From the NCBI RefSeq assembly GCF_001649575.2, contig NC_051445.1, positions 28,240,080 to 28,304,079 of the forward strand: DNA of 64,000 bases. Direction: 5' to 3'. The position numbers and the translations under genes were made by a program. The stretch's first letter is position 1. The number at the start of each line of letters is the position of its first letter. The notes below the pieces were generated by a model that had not been told where the DNA came from, did no database searches, and saw only the letters and a list, made by a program, of their open reading frames with translations. Positions 33,167 to 44,945 of this stretch are shown here, piece after piece. Source of the stretch: Kryptolebias marmoratus (taxonomy: Eukaryota; Chordata; Actinopteri; Cyprinodontiformes; Rivulidae).

Positions 33167-36100
33167 ATGATCCATCCATCCATCAATCTTCTTCCGCTTA
33201 TCTGGGATCGGGGGCAGCAGCCTAAGCAGGGAGACCCAGACTTCCCTCTCCCCAGCCACTTAGGCCAGCTCCTCCGGGGGAATCCCAAGGCAATCTCAGG
33301 TCAGCCGAGAAACATAGTCCCTCCAGCGTGTCCTGGGTCTTCCTCTAGGCCTCCTCCCGGTTAGATGTGCCCGGAACACCTCACCAGGGAGGCGTCCAGG
33401 AGGCATCCTAACCAGATGCCCATGCCACCTCAACTGGCTCCTCTCGATGTGGAGAAGCAGCGGCTCTACTCTGAGTCCCTCCTGAATGACAGAGCTTCTC
33501 ACCCTATCTATAAGGGAGAGCCCAGACACCCTGCAGAGAAAACTCATTTCAGCCACTTGTATTCACAATCTCGTTCTTTCGGTCACTACCCAAAACTCGT
33601 GACCATAGATGAGGGTAGGAACGTAGATCGACCGGTAAATCGAGAGCTTCGCCTTTTGACTCAGCTCTCTTTTCACCATGACAGACCGGTACAGTGCCTG
33701 CTTCACTGCAGACGCTGCACCAATCCGCCTGTCGATCTCCCGCTCCATTTTTCCCTCATTCGTGAACAAAACTCCGAGATACCTAAACTCCTCCACTTGG
33801 AGCAGGACATCTTCCCTGACCTGGAGAAGGCACTCTACCCTTTTCCGGCTCAAGACCATGGCCTCGGATTTGGAGGCACTGATCCTCATCCCAGCTGCTT
33901 CACACTCGGCTGCGAACCGCTCCAGTGAAAGCTGTAGATCACGGCCTGATGAAGCCAATAGGACAACATCATCTGCAAAAAGCAGAGATGCAATCCTAAG
34001 GCTACCAAAACGAATCCTCTCAACACCTTGGCTGCACCTAGAAATTCTGTCTATAAACATTATGAACAGAATCGGTGACAAAGGGCAACCTTGTTGGAGT
34101 CATACTCTCACTGAAAATGAATCCGACTTACCGCTGGCAATGCGGACCAAGCTCTGACACCGGTCATATAGGGACCTAACAGCCTGTATCAAAGAGCCTG
34201 GTACCCCATACTCCCGGAGCACCCCCCACAGGGTTCCCCGAGGGACACTGTTGAACGCCTTCTCCAAGTCCACAAAACACATGTAGACTGGTTGGGTGAA
34301 CTCCCATGTACCCTCAAGGACCCTGCTGAGGGTATAGAGCTGGTCCAGTGTTCCACGACCAGGACGAAAACCTCACTGCTCTTCCTGAATCCGAGGTTTG
34401 ACTATCCGACGAACCATCCTCTCCAGAACCCCAGAATAGACCTTACCAGGGAGGCTTAAGAGTGTGATCCCTCTGTAATTGAAACACACTCGTTGGTCCC
34501 CCTTTTGAATAAGGGGACCACCACCCTGGTCTGCCAATCCTGGGGAACTGCCCCCGATGTCCACGCAATGTTGCAGAGTTGCATAAACCAACACAACCCT
34601 ACAACATCCAGAGCCTTAAGGAACTCCAGGCGAATCTCATCCGCCCTCGGAGCCTTGCCACCAAGGAGTTTTTTAACCACCTCAGTGACATCAGCACCAG
34701 AGATTGGCAAGCCCGACCCAAAGCTCCCAGGCTCCGCCTCTTCACCGCAAGACGTGCTGGTGGGATTAAGGAGGTCTTCGAAGTATTCCGCCCACCGACC
34801 CTCAACATCCCGAGTCGAGGTCAGCAGCACACCACCCCCACTATAAACAGTGTTGGTGCTGCACTGCTTTCCCCTCCTGAGACACAGCATTGTGGACCAG
34901 AATCGCCTCAAAGCCATGCAGAAGTCTTTCTCCATGGCCTCTCCGAACTCCTCCCATGCCTGGGTTTTTGCCTCAGCAACCACCTGAGCTGCATGCTGCT
35001 TGGACTGCCGGTACCCGTCAGCTGCTTCGGGAGTCCCACAGGCCAAGAAGGCCCGATAGGACTCCTTCTTCAGCCTGACAGCATTACTCACCACAGTGTC
35101 CACCAGTGGGTATGAGGGTTGCCGCTGCAACAGGCACCAACTACCTTGCTGCCACAGCTCAGATAAGCCGCCTCAACAATGGAGGCACGGAACATGGCCC
35201 ACTCGGGCTCAATGTCCCCCACCTCCCCCGGAACATGTTCGAAGTTCTCCCAGAGGTAGGAATTAAAGCTTCGCCTAACAGGAGACTCCGCCAGACGTTC
35301 CCAACAGACCCTCACAATATGTTTGGGCCTGCCAGGTCTGACCGGCATCCTCCCCCACCAACGGAGCCAACTCACCACCAGGTAGTGGTCAGTTGACAGC
35401 TCTGCCCCTCTCTTCACCTGAGTGTCCAAGACATGCGGCCGCAGATCAGATGAAACAACAACAAAGTCGATCATTGAACTGCAACCTAGGGTGTATTGGT
35501 GCCAAGAGCACATATGGACACCCTTATGATTGAACATGGTGTTCGTTATGGACAATCCATGATGAGCACAGAAGTCCAACAACAGAACACTGCTTGGATT
35601 CAGATCAGGGGGGGCGTTCCTCCCAACCACACCCCTCCACGTCTCACTGTCATTGCCCACGTGAGCGTTGAAGTCCCCCAGCAGAACAAGGGAGTCTCCA
35701 GGAGGGGCACTCTCCAGTAACCCCTCCAAGGACTCCAAATAGGGTGGGTAATCTGAACTGCTGTTCGGTGCATAAGCGCAAACAACAGTCGGGACCCGTC
35801 CCCCCACATGTAGGCAGAGGGAGGCTACCCTCTCGTTCACCGGGGTAAACCCCAACGTACAAGCACCAAGATGGGGGGCAACAAGTATGCTCACTCCTGC
35901 TTGGCGCCTCTCACCGGGGACAACTCCAGAGTGAAAGAGTGTCCAACCCCTCTCAAGGAGACTGGTTCCAGAGCCAGAGCCGTGCGTTGAGTTGATCCTA
36001 ACTATTTCTAGCCCCTCCCATAGGTGGTGAGCCCATGGGAAGGGAGTCCCATGTGACCTCTTCAGGCTGTGCTCCATGGGCAAAAGCCCAGCCACCAGGC

Positions 36101-36328
36101 GCTCTCCAATGTGCCCCACGTCCAGGCTTGGCTCCAGGGTGGGGCCCTGGTGACCAGCGTCCAGGGGAGGGAACACTGTGTCCAATAATTTTACTCATTA
36201 TAAGGGGTCTCTCACCTAGGACCTGTCTGCCTTGGGTGACCCTAATAGGGGCAAGAGGCCCCTGACAGCAAAGCTCCTAGAATTGTTGGGACACTCAAAC
36301 CCCTCCACCACGGTAAGGTGAGGGGCTG
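33167..36328 (-). pseudogene. Rex3/RTE-like LINE copy B, full length, inactivated
   Basis: This copy is about 3.16 kb, reading from 36328 down to a (GATG)n tail at about 33167-33180. It is flanked by TAATGTAAT (33158-33166 and 36329-36337). The apurinic-type endonuclease is complete: [44 protein letters not shown] (frame 35088-36185). RT follows with FVDLEKAFNSVPRGTL, QQGCPLSPILF, SLLFADDVVLLAS and the C-terminal RRPRGRPRTRWRDYV. Frames are broken near 35.09 kb, around 34.45-34.38 kb, near 34.08 kb, near 33.55 kb and by a stop near 33.29 kb. It is the best preserved Rex3-like copy here and lies in the sense direction of tsnare1. Confidence 0.9.
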
Positions 36329-36337
36329 TAATGTAAT
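36329..36337. repeat. Target-site duplication of Rex3-like copy B (right)
   Basis: TAATGTAAT directly abuts the 5' end of the element (on the plus strand, AGGGGCTG then TAATGTAAT). Confidence 0.85.
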
Positions 36338-36517
36338 GACAATGGAAAAACAATGTGATTTGAGCAAAAAATTGAAATTGAGCATTAAGACCCACAGTAT
36401 GAACGTAGCCAAACTGGTGGTGGATTCAGGCCTTGGAGTGCTGATTATCAGCTACTGATTCTTGTTTCAAACTTGTTTATACCATAAAAATAAATTGCTG
36501 TGTGGATCCAAATAAAT

Positions 36518-36661
<144 letters not shown>

Positions 36662-36843
36662 GATGGATAGAATGTTTTAAGAAATTAAGTGTGATAAATG
36701 GAGTCAACAAGTATAACAAAGGTATTCTCGAAGATATGGTTTGAAAGAAAGGTCTTGTGAGAATGCAAATGATGTCATCATGCCACTCTTGCTTAAATGA
36801 CAATTAAACAAAGGGAGGATTTTCTCCCTGCCCATCAGCTCAC

Positions 36844-36900
36844 CTTCTTCTTGTCTGTCTGTGCTGGAGGGAGCAGGGCTCTTGAGCGCGCTGCAATTTT
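36844..36900 (-). CDS. tsnare1: tsnare1 exon e
   Basis: This is a 57-nt, phase-0 exon of 19 codons with acceptor CTCTTTTAG and donor GTGAGC. It encodes KIAARSRALLPPAQTDKKK. The KIAxxSRALLPxAQ string is characteristic of TSNARE1, right after the Habc helices. It ends in a basic KKK linker. The following intron is about 30.3 kb and contains the full-length Rex3-like LINE, the chromovirus, the Rex1-like element and many older repeats. A GATA array starts about 180 bp into that intron. Confidence 0.88.
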
Positions 36901-37077
36901 CTAAAAGAGGAGCAAATGAACAGGCAGGGTCAAGAGGACTCTTTCCTTTATAATAAGATTTTTTTGCCTTTGTTAAATACTAAGCATTTTCAGATGTGTT
37001 TTTATCATTGAAGTAGCTCTATTAATTTATGCATTATTAGAGACTATTGATTGAACAAAGCAACGATTTTCTGATAC

Positions 37078-37152
37078 CTTTTGCAGATCACCATAGCGCT
37101 GCACAGAATCTGACAGTTCAGTCTTCAGTCTGGTCAGGCGAAGACGGTCTTG
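37078..37152 (-). CDS. tsnare1: tsnare1 exon d
   Basis: This is a 75-nt, phase-0 exon of 25 codons with acceptor TCACACAG and donor GTATCAG. It encodes QDRLRLTRLKTELSDSVQR followed by YGDLQK. The KTELSDSVQRYGDLQK helix matches the third Habc helix of TSNARE1 (LKxxLSDAIQRYGxxQK, from memory) better than that of STX7 or STX12, and is a main reason for the name. The reading frame is clean. Confidence 0.88.
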
Positions 37153-37260
37153 CTGTGTGACAAAACAACATTTGCATTAATTAACTAAAATGTTGTTTAA
37201 TCTGCTGTTTATTTTCCAAATGGATAGTTTATGAAGAAGGAAATGGCAGCATGAAAATAC

Positions 37261-37351
37261 CCGTGAAGAGCCGCTGATTATATCAGAGAGCTGTTTGATG
37301 AGATGGCTCGTACTGGTGATGGCTTTGTTGGTTTGCTGCTGAGTGGTGTGT
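37261..37351 (-). CDS. tsnare1: tsnare1 exon c
   Basis: This is a 91-nt exon with acceptor CTCCCCCAG and donor GTATTTTC. One nt completes the codon split with exon b and 30 full codons follow: HTTQQQTNKAITSTSHLI and on to the end SGSSR. The QQQTNKAI heptad-like helix corresponds to the second Habc helix of syntaxin-7 and TSNARE1 (QQxTNxL). Exons c, d and e lie within 510 bp of each other, while the introns on either side of the cluster are over 20 kb. Confidence 0.88.
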
Positions 37352-37547
37352 CTGGGGGAGTGGGAAGGAGGTGGGGGGTTGAAAGAAAAATGGGGAGACA
37401 GAAACAGAATATCTTTTACACATTAAATACATTAAATTAAGAAAAAACATATCCACGACATACAGAACACAAGTACCTGTATCAAACATGAAATACCAGC
37501 TGTCATTTTTTAAGCAATAATCAAATAGTGTCATTAAATTCTGGGAA

Positions 37548-37880
37548 CCCATCCATCCACTGTCTTTTACCCACTTTTTTTATACAGGGTCAAGAGAGAA
37601 CTGGTGCCTATCTCCAGCAGTCATTGTGTGAGAAGCAGGGTACAACATGAACAGGTGGCAAGTCCATCACAGGGACACAAATAAGACAAACAAGCATTCA
37701 CACCCTCACTCACACCTAGTTGCAAAAGTCACCATTACCCTAACCGTTTTGGTGTGTAGGAGAAAACCTACACAGGGAGAAAACATGCAAAGTGCAGACA
37801 GAAAAGCCCCAGGTCAGAGGCAAACCTGTGACCTTCTGGCTGTGACGCAACTCACTAACCATTGCACTGTCCTAACTTCT
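37548..37880 (-). repeat. Family G dispersed repeat
   Basis: It starts CCATCCATCCACTGTC and contains GAACTGGTGCCTATCTCC, AGGTGGCAAGTCCATCACAG, GGGAGAAAACATGCAAAG and CTCACTAACCATTGCACTG, the inverse order of the copy at 5862-6172. Confidence 0.75.
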
Positions 37881-38112
37881 GGGAAGCAAGTGATAAAATT
37901 ATTTTTGCCATGAGTTAAGAGCTCATCAATCAAATTTTGCTGTCTAAAGAGATTTAAAATTTAAGTTTAATATAGGTCACAATGTAAATGAAACAATATG
38001 TGAAGATTGTAAAGGTGGTATCTCACTGGGCTGTGGCTGTTATAGTTGGCCACTCAAAACGGCAAGAACATAGGTACATTTTCAGCTGCCAACTCGCTAA
38101 ATTCTGAGGTTT

Positions 38113-38165
38113 CAATCAATCAATCAATACTTTATTAATCCCAGAGAGAAATTACATTATATTTT
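38113..38165 (-). mobile_element. LINE 3'-end fragment
   Basis: (TCAA)n, then TACTTTATTAATCCCAGAGAG and AAATTACATT. This is the common fish LINE 3' terminus (TTTATTnATCCC...GAAATT), also seen in fuller form at 59490-59910. Confidence 0.5.
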
Positions 38166-38427
38166 GTGACCAGCAAGCCATGTGGTCAAGTTCTTAGCAA
38201 CCAGGTTTTGAAAATCACAACCTGATATATACACAGCTTGGAAAACTGTATTGTAGCCCGTATTAGACTGTTGTCCACCTCCACCTACATTGTACATGCC
38301 TCTGCCTGCTTTGTACCCACCTTGGCAGCCAACTCTCATTTATGATTTATTCTACTGAAGTACACTTTTAAAACAAAGACAGACAGATTTTGAATTTTAT
38401 TTTAATTTAATTTGGTTAGACTTCAAC

Positions 38428-38577
<150 letters not shown>

Positions 38578-40031
38578 ACTAAGAAGAGCCATGATTTTCA
38601 GTCTTGAAAATAAAATTTTGAGCTAAGATATAAAGGTTGGGTGCTTGCTCTCTGCACTTAAGAGAGAAAACCATAAGTCTTATAGCAGTGAGAGACACTG
38701 TTTATATTTTGATGTGTAAACTGTATAAGAAGTGTTAAGTTTTGATCTATTTTTAAAAATGTTTTTGTTTTGTTGTTGTTGTTGTTTGTTTGTTTTTGTC
38801 TAAAGCTACAGAAGAATTTCCAAATTGAATACAGTGTGCAGAAACAGAAGAAGAACCAACTGATATTAATAAGCATGCTCCAGTGCTTATGGATTGGCAC
38901 ATTCAACACAGGAAAAATCAAAAGATCAATAAATCATTTAAAATTACTTCTGAAAAAGGCAAATTATGTTCTTCAGTTTTGTGCCCATCTTCCTTTTTTG
39001 TCGAGAAAAATATGTTGCCTTTGTGAACAAACAACTCACTTTAAACAAATGTTTAACTGCAGCACGTCTAAACAAAGTAAATAATGCTGTAGATACATTC
39101 CTCATACTATTTCAGATTTTTTTTTTGTTGTTGTGTGGGAAGGGGGGGGGACGACAAAGTCCCTTTTAATTTTTTTTAATTTTTAGCAGAAGTGATCAAA
39201 TACACAAATTCACACACAACTGTCATTAGTGATTGCAGGAAAAAAAAAATGATACAAGATCCAAAACTTAAACTTTATTAGAGAAATCTTCGTTTTGTTT
39301 TTAACTCCTTTTTTGCTGCTTTTAGCTGGTATTTTCCTATTTTTAGTTTTTAGCTAATATTCTGCTTCTTTTTTCAAAAAAGGCAGTTTCTGTAGCTATA
39401 ACGGTCGTGCCAGATAAAACACTGTCAATGATAGTAGTGAATGCTCCCTTGTCTCGGTTCAGTCATCAGTCAAGAAATCATTCCAAGATTCTAAAATGCT
39501 GACTAGCTGAAGGAACCATGTCCGCATGACACACTGTGTGATGACCAACCTGGCATCTGAAAAAGTATCAGTAACTGCTGATAAAGTTTCAAGTCATTTT
39601 TATATGAAGGTGGACATGGAAAAATAGAATTATTTTTAATAATAGAAAAAACATAAATGTGTAAATGTTTTACGAATGTCCAAGATTCTTTTTTAGTTTG
39701 GCTCTTCCTCTTTTGAATGATTTATTTGAACAAAATCAAAGTTTATCCACTAGAGCTGTAAAATCCCAGTCAGGACAAGTGCTTTTGGACAGTTAAATTT
39801 CTCCTACAGAACAGCTCAGACCGGGAACTCACAGGACTAAGGGACAATACATGTTGTTTTTAATTCTTTGTACTTTACACAATGAAGTAGCCTATACCAC
39901 AAAACCTGGCACATTTTCTATATATATGATGTGCTCATTCATGAATAACTATTCTTATTTTTCCCTCTTTTAAATAAACAAACTTTAAATAAATATGAAT
40001 AAGAAAAGAGGAGTGAGGAAAATTATGTTTG
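38578..40031. other. No supported feature
   Basis: AT-rich intron. Open frames at 38658-38921 and 38770-39084 are overlapping chance frames rich in Lys, Asn and Phe. Confidence 0.45.
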
Positions 40032-40175
40032 CAAATACAACTACAATTCCAAAAAAGTTAAGATGTTGTATAAACTGTAAATAAAAACAGAAAGCAATGA
40101 TTTGTGAATCTTACAAACCCAGATTTTGTTTACAATGAAACACAGAAAACATATCAAATCTTAAAAGTAAGGAAA
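40032..40175 (+). mobile_element. Fragment of a DNA-transposon-type repeat end
   Basis: CTACAATTCCAAAAAAGTTA followed by AACTGTAAATAAAAACAGAA, AGCAATGATTTGTGAATC and CATATCAAATCTTAAA is a text I know as the end of a fish non-autonomous transposon starting ACAATTCCAAAAAAGTTGGG. The opposite end is not present. Confidence 0.4.
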
Positions 40176-40194
40176 CTATTATATACTAAATTCC

Positions 40195-41685
40195 ATCTTG
40201 CCCTATATGTTCGACATGGGCGGTTCCACTTTCACTTCAAGCTTGGGTCCTCTACCAGAGGCCTGGGAGCTTGAGGGTTCTACACAGTATCTTAGCTGTT
40301 TCTAGGACTGCGCCTCTCTGGACAAAGATCTCTGAAGTTATTCCTAGGATCTGTTGGAGCCACTATTCCAGTTTGGGGGTCACAGCACCGATGACCACTG
40401 GTACCACTGAGGCCTTGACTTTCCACAACTTCTCTATTTCATCTTTCAACCTTTGGTATTTCTTGAGTTTCTCATATTCCTTCTTCCTGATGTTACAGTC
40501 ACTTGGGACTGCTACATCTTTCACCACTGCTTTCTTCTGTATCTTATATATCACTACAATGTCTGGTTGGTTAGCCATCACTTGTTTGTCAGTTTGTATA
40601 TGGAGATCCCACAGTATCTTAGCCTTGCCATTCTCCGCCACCTTAGGTTTAGTCTCCCACTTTAACTGTGGAACTTCCAGTTCATACTCGGAACAGATGT
40701 TCCTGTACACTATTCCAGCCTCTTAGTTATGGCATTCAATGTATGCTTTGCCTGCCTGCGCCTTACATCCTGCTATTATGTGGTGGATTGTCTCAGGGGC
40801 ATCTTTACACACCCTGCATCTTGGGTCCTGCCTGGTATGACAGCCCCCGACCTCTATTGCTCTTGTGCTGAGGGCCTGCTCTTGTGTTGCCATGATTAGT
40901 GCCTCTGTGCTGTCCTTCAGTCCAGCTCTTTCTAGCCACTGGTAGGATTTGTTGATATCACCTACTTCCTCAATCTGCCGGTTGTACATGCTGTGCAGGG
41001 TCTTGTCCTTCCATGAGGATTCCTCTTTCTCCTCTTCCACATTGGGTTTCTGCTGCCTGAGACATTCATTTAGCAGATCATCATAGGGGGCTTTCTTTTT
41101 GATGTATTTCAGGATCTTGGTTGTTTCATTCTGTATAGTGGCTCTGATGCTTACTAGTCCTCTGCCTCCCTCCTTTCTCTTAGTGCACATTCTCAGGGTG
41201 TTGGACTTAGGGTGAAACCCTACATGCATTGTGAGGAGCTTTTGTGCTTGATGTCAGTGACCAGGCAGAACAATGGTTTGTGTGTCAGGCCTTTCAGTCT
41301 CGAGCTACAGTTCTGTTGACTAGTAGCTTGGCTCCGTGTGGGTGCCAATTCCCTTCTGTGCCTCGCTCAGGTATTGACCCATGTGCCTATTCATATTCAC
41401 CGCTATGATGCCTGATAGGAGCTTTCATGTTGTACCGACGCAGGTGATTTGCCGGTAGTTGGAAGGAATTGCCCCTTTCTGAGGGTCTTTCATGATCAGG
41501 ACTGTTCGGCCTTGGGTCAACCACTCAGGATGGTTCCCTTCCATCAGTAGCTGGTTCATTTGTCCTGCTAGGCGTTTATGGAGAGTGGTCAGTTTCGTCA
41601 ACCAATAGGTGTGGATCATGGCAGGCTCTGGTGCAGTCCAGCTTTTCATTCCTGAGACTGTCTTAGATATCTGCCACCGTTATGG
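40195..41685 (-). pseudogene. LINE with restriction-like endonuclease, copy 1, RT core deleted
   Basis: Minus-strand pieces in order: KSWTAPEPAMIHTYWLTKL, GRTVLIMKDPQKG and NYRQITC (41425-41649), the start of the RT; then, after a jump, GFHPKSNTLRM and KEGGRGLVSIRATIQNET (about 41200); KSYQWLERAGLKDSTEAL and TRQDPRCRVCKDAPETIHHI (40723-40910), which includes the CCHC-type zinc knuckle; and a C-terminal QPDIVVIYK...KKAVVKDVAVPSD (40363-40600), a PD-(D/E)XK-type endonuclease. The RT palm with its Asp pair is absent. I assign it to the REL-endonuclease LINEs (R4/NeSL-like) but not to a clade. Confidence 0.75.
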
Positions 41686-41720
41686 TTACTGGTTCTTGCT
41701 CTGGGAGACTGGTGTGTTCA

Positions 41721-41721
<1 letters not shown>

Positions 41722-41755
<34 letters not shown>
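41722..41755. repeat. TA microsatellite
   Basis: An AT/TA run of about 17 units directly follows the RT-start end of the REL LINE fragment. Confidence 0.95.
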
Positions 41756-41757
<2 letters not shown>

Positions 41758-42689
41758 TTTTGCTTTTATTGACTTTAGAAGTGACATGATCACATGGAAA
41801 AACACTGATTCACAAAGGAAGATCACTCACTGAGGTATTATCTTATGACTGTGAGGCAGCCTGCTTACAGATCCATTTGTCTCCAATTCTCGCTGACCAG
41901 TGCAGTGACTATTACCTGAAGCTGGATAGAGGTGAACTCTGTAACAGCCTTATTCTTTCTGTTCTCTCAATTTTCTTTTTTTTTAAGTCCCTCTGAGGTG
42001 AAAGGTTGGAGTTGCAGCCATATTCATAACTTTGCAGCCTGTCTGCTGGAAGGCCAGGTTAAGACTGTTATTAAATATCTCTGCTGTCAGGTCATACTGG
42101 GGCTGCAGTACACACTCCACCCCTCCCTGCAATCCTTCTGACTTGACACTACACTGGGCAGCTCCACAAACACACTTCTGCTGCAATTACACAAACACTG
42201 ATCTCCAAGATGCTGCTAGCAGGGGAAGGATGGGGACACCAGAGAGAATTGGGGCAAGAAGAAGAGAGTCAACACAATTTTACATCTGTTGTCAGACGTG
42301 CCAAATGTCATAATGAAGAAAAAAAAGCTGAAAACTTCACAAGCACAGAGCAGAGGTACTGAAGGGAACTCAAGAGTGGAAGAACATTATGAGGAAGAAG
42401 TTAAATTTGTTGCAAGAAATAAAACTTTTTTTAAAAAAGATACCTAAATTAGCAAGTTTTTCGCTGAAACAAGTCAAAACAAAATGTTTATTATTTATAT
42501 AATAAAAATTGTATCCGAAAAGCAATTTTTCTTCTTTCTTTATTTAGTGATGTAAGAATACATACATTCATTTTGTAAATGATTAAGTTAGTTAATACAA
42601 AAGAAACAGAGTACATGAAAGGCATAACATTTCTGGATGGAATGCATATTGCTTGTCAACTTTCAGGGCAGAGTTTTAGACATCAAAAT
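41756..42689. other. No supported feature
   Basis: Intronic. Frames at 41983-42186 (minus) and 42032-42313 (plus) overlap and have no recognisable domain. Confidence 0.4.
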
Positions 42690-42870
42690 GTTAGCTCAGT
42701 ATCTGTTAAACTGACATATAGTTAATCAGTTGTAGGGGAGAACAATTCAATGCATTGCTCTTGAAAATTTCAATAAAATCTGTGCTCTGGTTTACAAGAT
42801 AGTTTGGTAATACGATAGTTTGTCAAAGGCTCAGGCAAAAACACAATCGTCTGCCTTTGCTTTTCAGTGG
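42690..42870 (-). repeat. Family K dispersed repeat, copy 4 (weak)
   Basis: TAGCTCAGTATCTGTTAAAC, TAATCAGTTGTAGG and TTTACAAGATAGTTTGGTAA keep the order of family K. It is strongly diverged. Confidence 0.4.
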
Positions 42871-43037
42871 TGTGCAATGAAAACAGAATATTAGAAAATA
42901 ACAAAATTCTATTTTGTTTTATGAAACATTTTGGCCTAATTTACACCTTCTAATGTTTATTATCTATAGTAGAAACTTGACTGTTCTATAATAAATCCCA
43001 TAATGCAGTCCTCACTCTACTACTCACAGGGTACAGC

Positions 43038-43092
43038 NCACCCCCCACCACCACCACCACCACCACCACACACACCCACACACACACACTAA
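43038..43092. repeat. CAC/CA low-complexity tract with one N
   Basis: An ambiguous base (N) at 43038 precedes a C run, then (CAC)n and (CA)n to about 43090. The N probably reflects unresolved read or assembly quality at the tract. Confidence 0.9.
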
Positions 43093-43699
43093 GACGATTT
43101 AAAAGTGTTAAACCTGAGTGTGATGCGTCATCATTTAGCAGTACACACAGGAAGAGACATGAGCGATTATTGTGAAACCACAGCAGATAATACTCCACCA
43201 TATTACCCACTGAAGTAACACATCCCAGGACAGAGTGTATAGCTGACACTTTGGGATTTAACTAAATAAATACATAAAATGACTTTGATTGTGTACATTG
43301 TATGGCATACTTTAGGAATATAAAACACATTCATAACCTGAAACTCCTAAATAAGTTGAGATTGTGCACTCTAATAGATAAAAAAACATGTTTGAAATGT
43401 CTCCAGCTGAATTCCTAACCAGCACACTTTAGTATCCGCAAGTCTATTTTGTTTAGCAATATAAATTATCTGATTTTAGTCTTTACTCTCCGAGTCCAAC
43501 TCTGATCACATCTAAGTCATCAGAGCAATAGACGCATAACATTAGGGCAGCTGATTCCCAAATTTTTAAAGCTGGAGTGCAGGTTTGTGTTTTTGCTTAC
43601 CCCAATTATTTTGTTTTTTATAAAAACATGTTATTACTCTAAACACTAGGACAAAATCATGTCACATTTTATGGATTTAATTTTAAACTTACAAACTTA

Positions 43700-44345
43700 A
43701 CAAGTTACAGTAACAATACAATATACAGCCTTGTATTTATGGGGTAACATGCAAAGTACTTACAGGGTAGCATACAAGGTATTCATTACCATACAGGGTA
43801 AGTACAGGGGACCAGGTAGTATTTTGAAGTGACTTGTTACCTGTACTAACAGAATACTATGCAGAGCAATTCTGTGGTAACATACATGATACTTTCTGGG
43901 TAACTTACAGGGTAACATAAAGGAAAATTAGGAGATAACTCACAGGGTACTTATGAGGTAGCTTATGTAGTAATTAATATGTCCATATGGGATAAAATTT
44001 ACAGCTCTTATGGGGTAACATAGAGTACATGTGGGGGTAATATACAGAGTAACCACAGGGCATTTATAAGGTAACAAAAAGAGTAATTAGGGTAAGCATA
44101 CAGGATAATTATGAGGTAACATGTAGGCTACTTATAGGGTAACATACTGGCTATGTATGGGGTAACATGCAGACAAAGTTCACAGGACTGGGCTCTATTA
44201 TGAAATGACCATGTACCTATGGTGTAACATACAAGGTACTTACAGGGTAACATACAGGGCAATTATAGGGTTACATTTACGGTAATTATGGGATAACATA
44301 TAGGTAACTAACAGGGTAATATACAGACTAATTACATGGGGGCAA
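43700..44345. repeat. Diverged minisatellite with GGGTAACATA core
   Basis: Over about 640 bp the text GGGTAACATRCAGGGTA or a variant (GGGTAACATAC, AGGTAACATGTAGG, GGGATAACATATAGG, GGGTAATATACAG) recurs every 20-30 bp. Typical units are CTTACAGGGTAACATACA followed by GGGTAATTAT. Spacing is irregular, so the array is old. No frame stays open. Confidence 0.8.
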
Positions 44346-44945
44346 TGATGAGTGTATGAATGAATAGATCAATGAATGCATATATGATTATGTTCTATAA
44401 AAGTTAAACAACTTCACAAATGAGTGCAATTGTACTTCTCAAGTTTCAATTGTTATGAATCAAATCATAGGTTCAAACCTAGCAATTGATGCTTTTTTCT
44501 TTCATGTATGCTTTGCTTCTAAGCTAATGAGTTCTAAGTTAAAAACTTAGAAACTACAATTGCAGATAACCCCCAGAGTTGGAATTCTCACTAGGAAGTC
44601 TGAGATTCCTCACCAAACCAAACCTTACAAGCGTACCACTAACAGTAAACAAAGGGGTGACCTGTAACCTTGACCTTTAATCCTGTGACCTTTAAATCAG
44701 TAGAGATCATCATAGACCCATGAGAAGGCCAGCTGTGAAATGTGAAAATACACATTTAAGATTGGTCTAGTAGCATATATTTTTTGTTAAAAGTCAAGAC
44801 AAGTCAAAGAAATGTTAAAGCAGCTGCCAGTGACTCATGAGTACACTCATCCATGGTAGCCACACACTTATGTCTCCCTCCCTGACAGCTAACTCAAGAG
44901 GCAAACAACAATGTAGCTACAGTAGCTAATATTAGTTTGTGCTCA
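44346..44945. other. No supported feature
   Basis: Intronic sequence with nothing recognisable. Confidence 0.4.

Noticed and set aside
33365..34157. Long plus-strand frames over the Rex3-like copy B (also 34579-35115)
   Set aside because: They are antisense shadows of the minus-strand RT, whose motifs (LLFADDVVLLAS, ESxPVRRSFN) lie on the other strand.
42986..43249. Val-rich frame with an undetermined residue
   Set aside because: It translates the CAC/CA tract containing the N at 43038.
43700..44345. A homing endonuclease recognition array
   Set aside because: No exact 18-bp site is present, the words vary and no endonuclease gene is nearby; a decayed minisatellite explains it.
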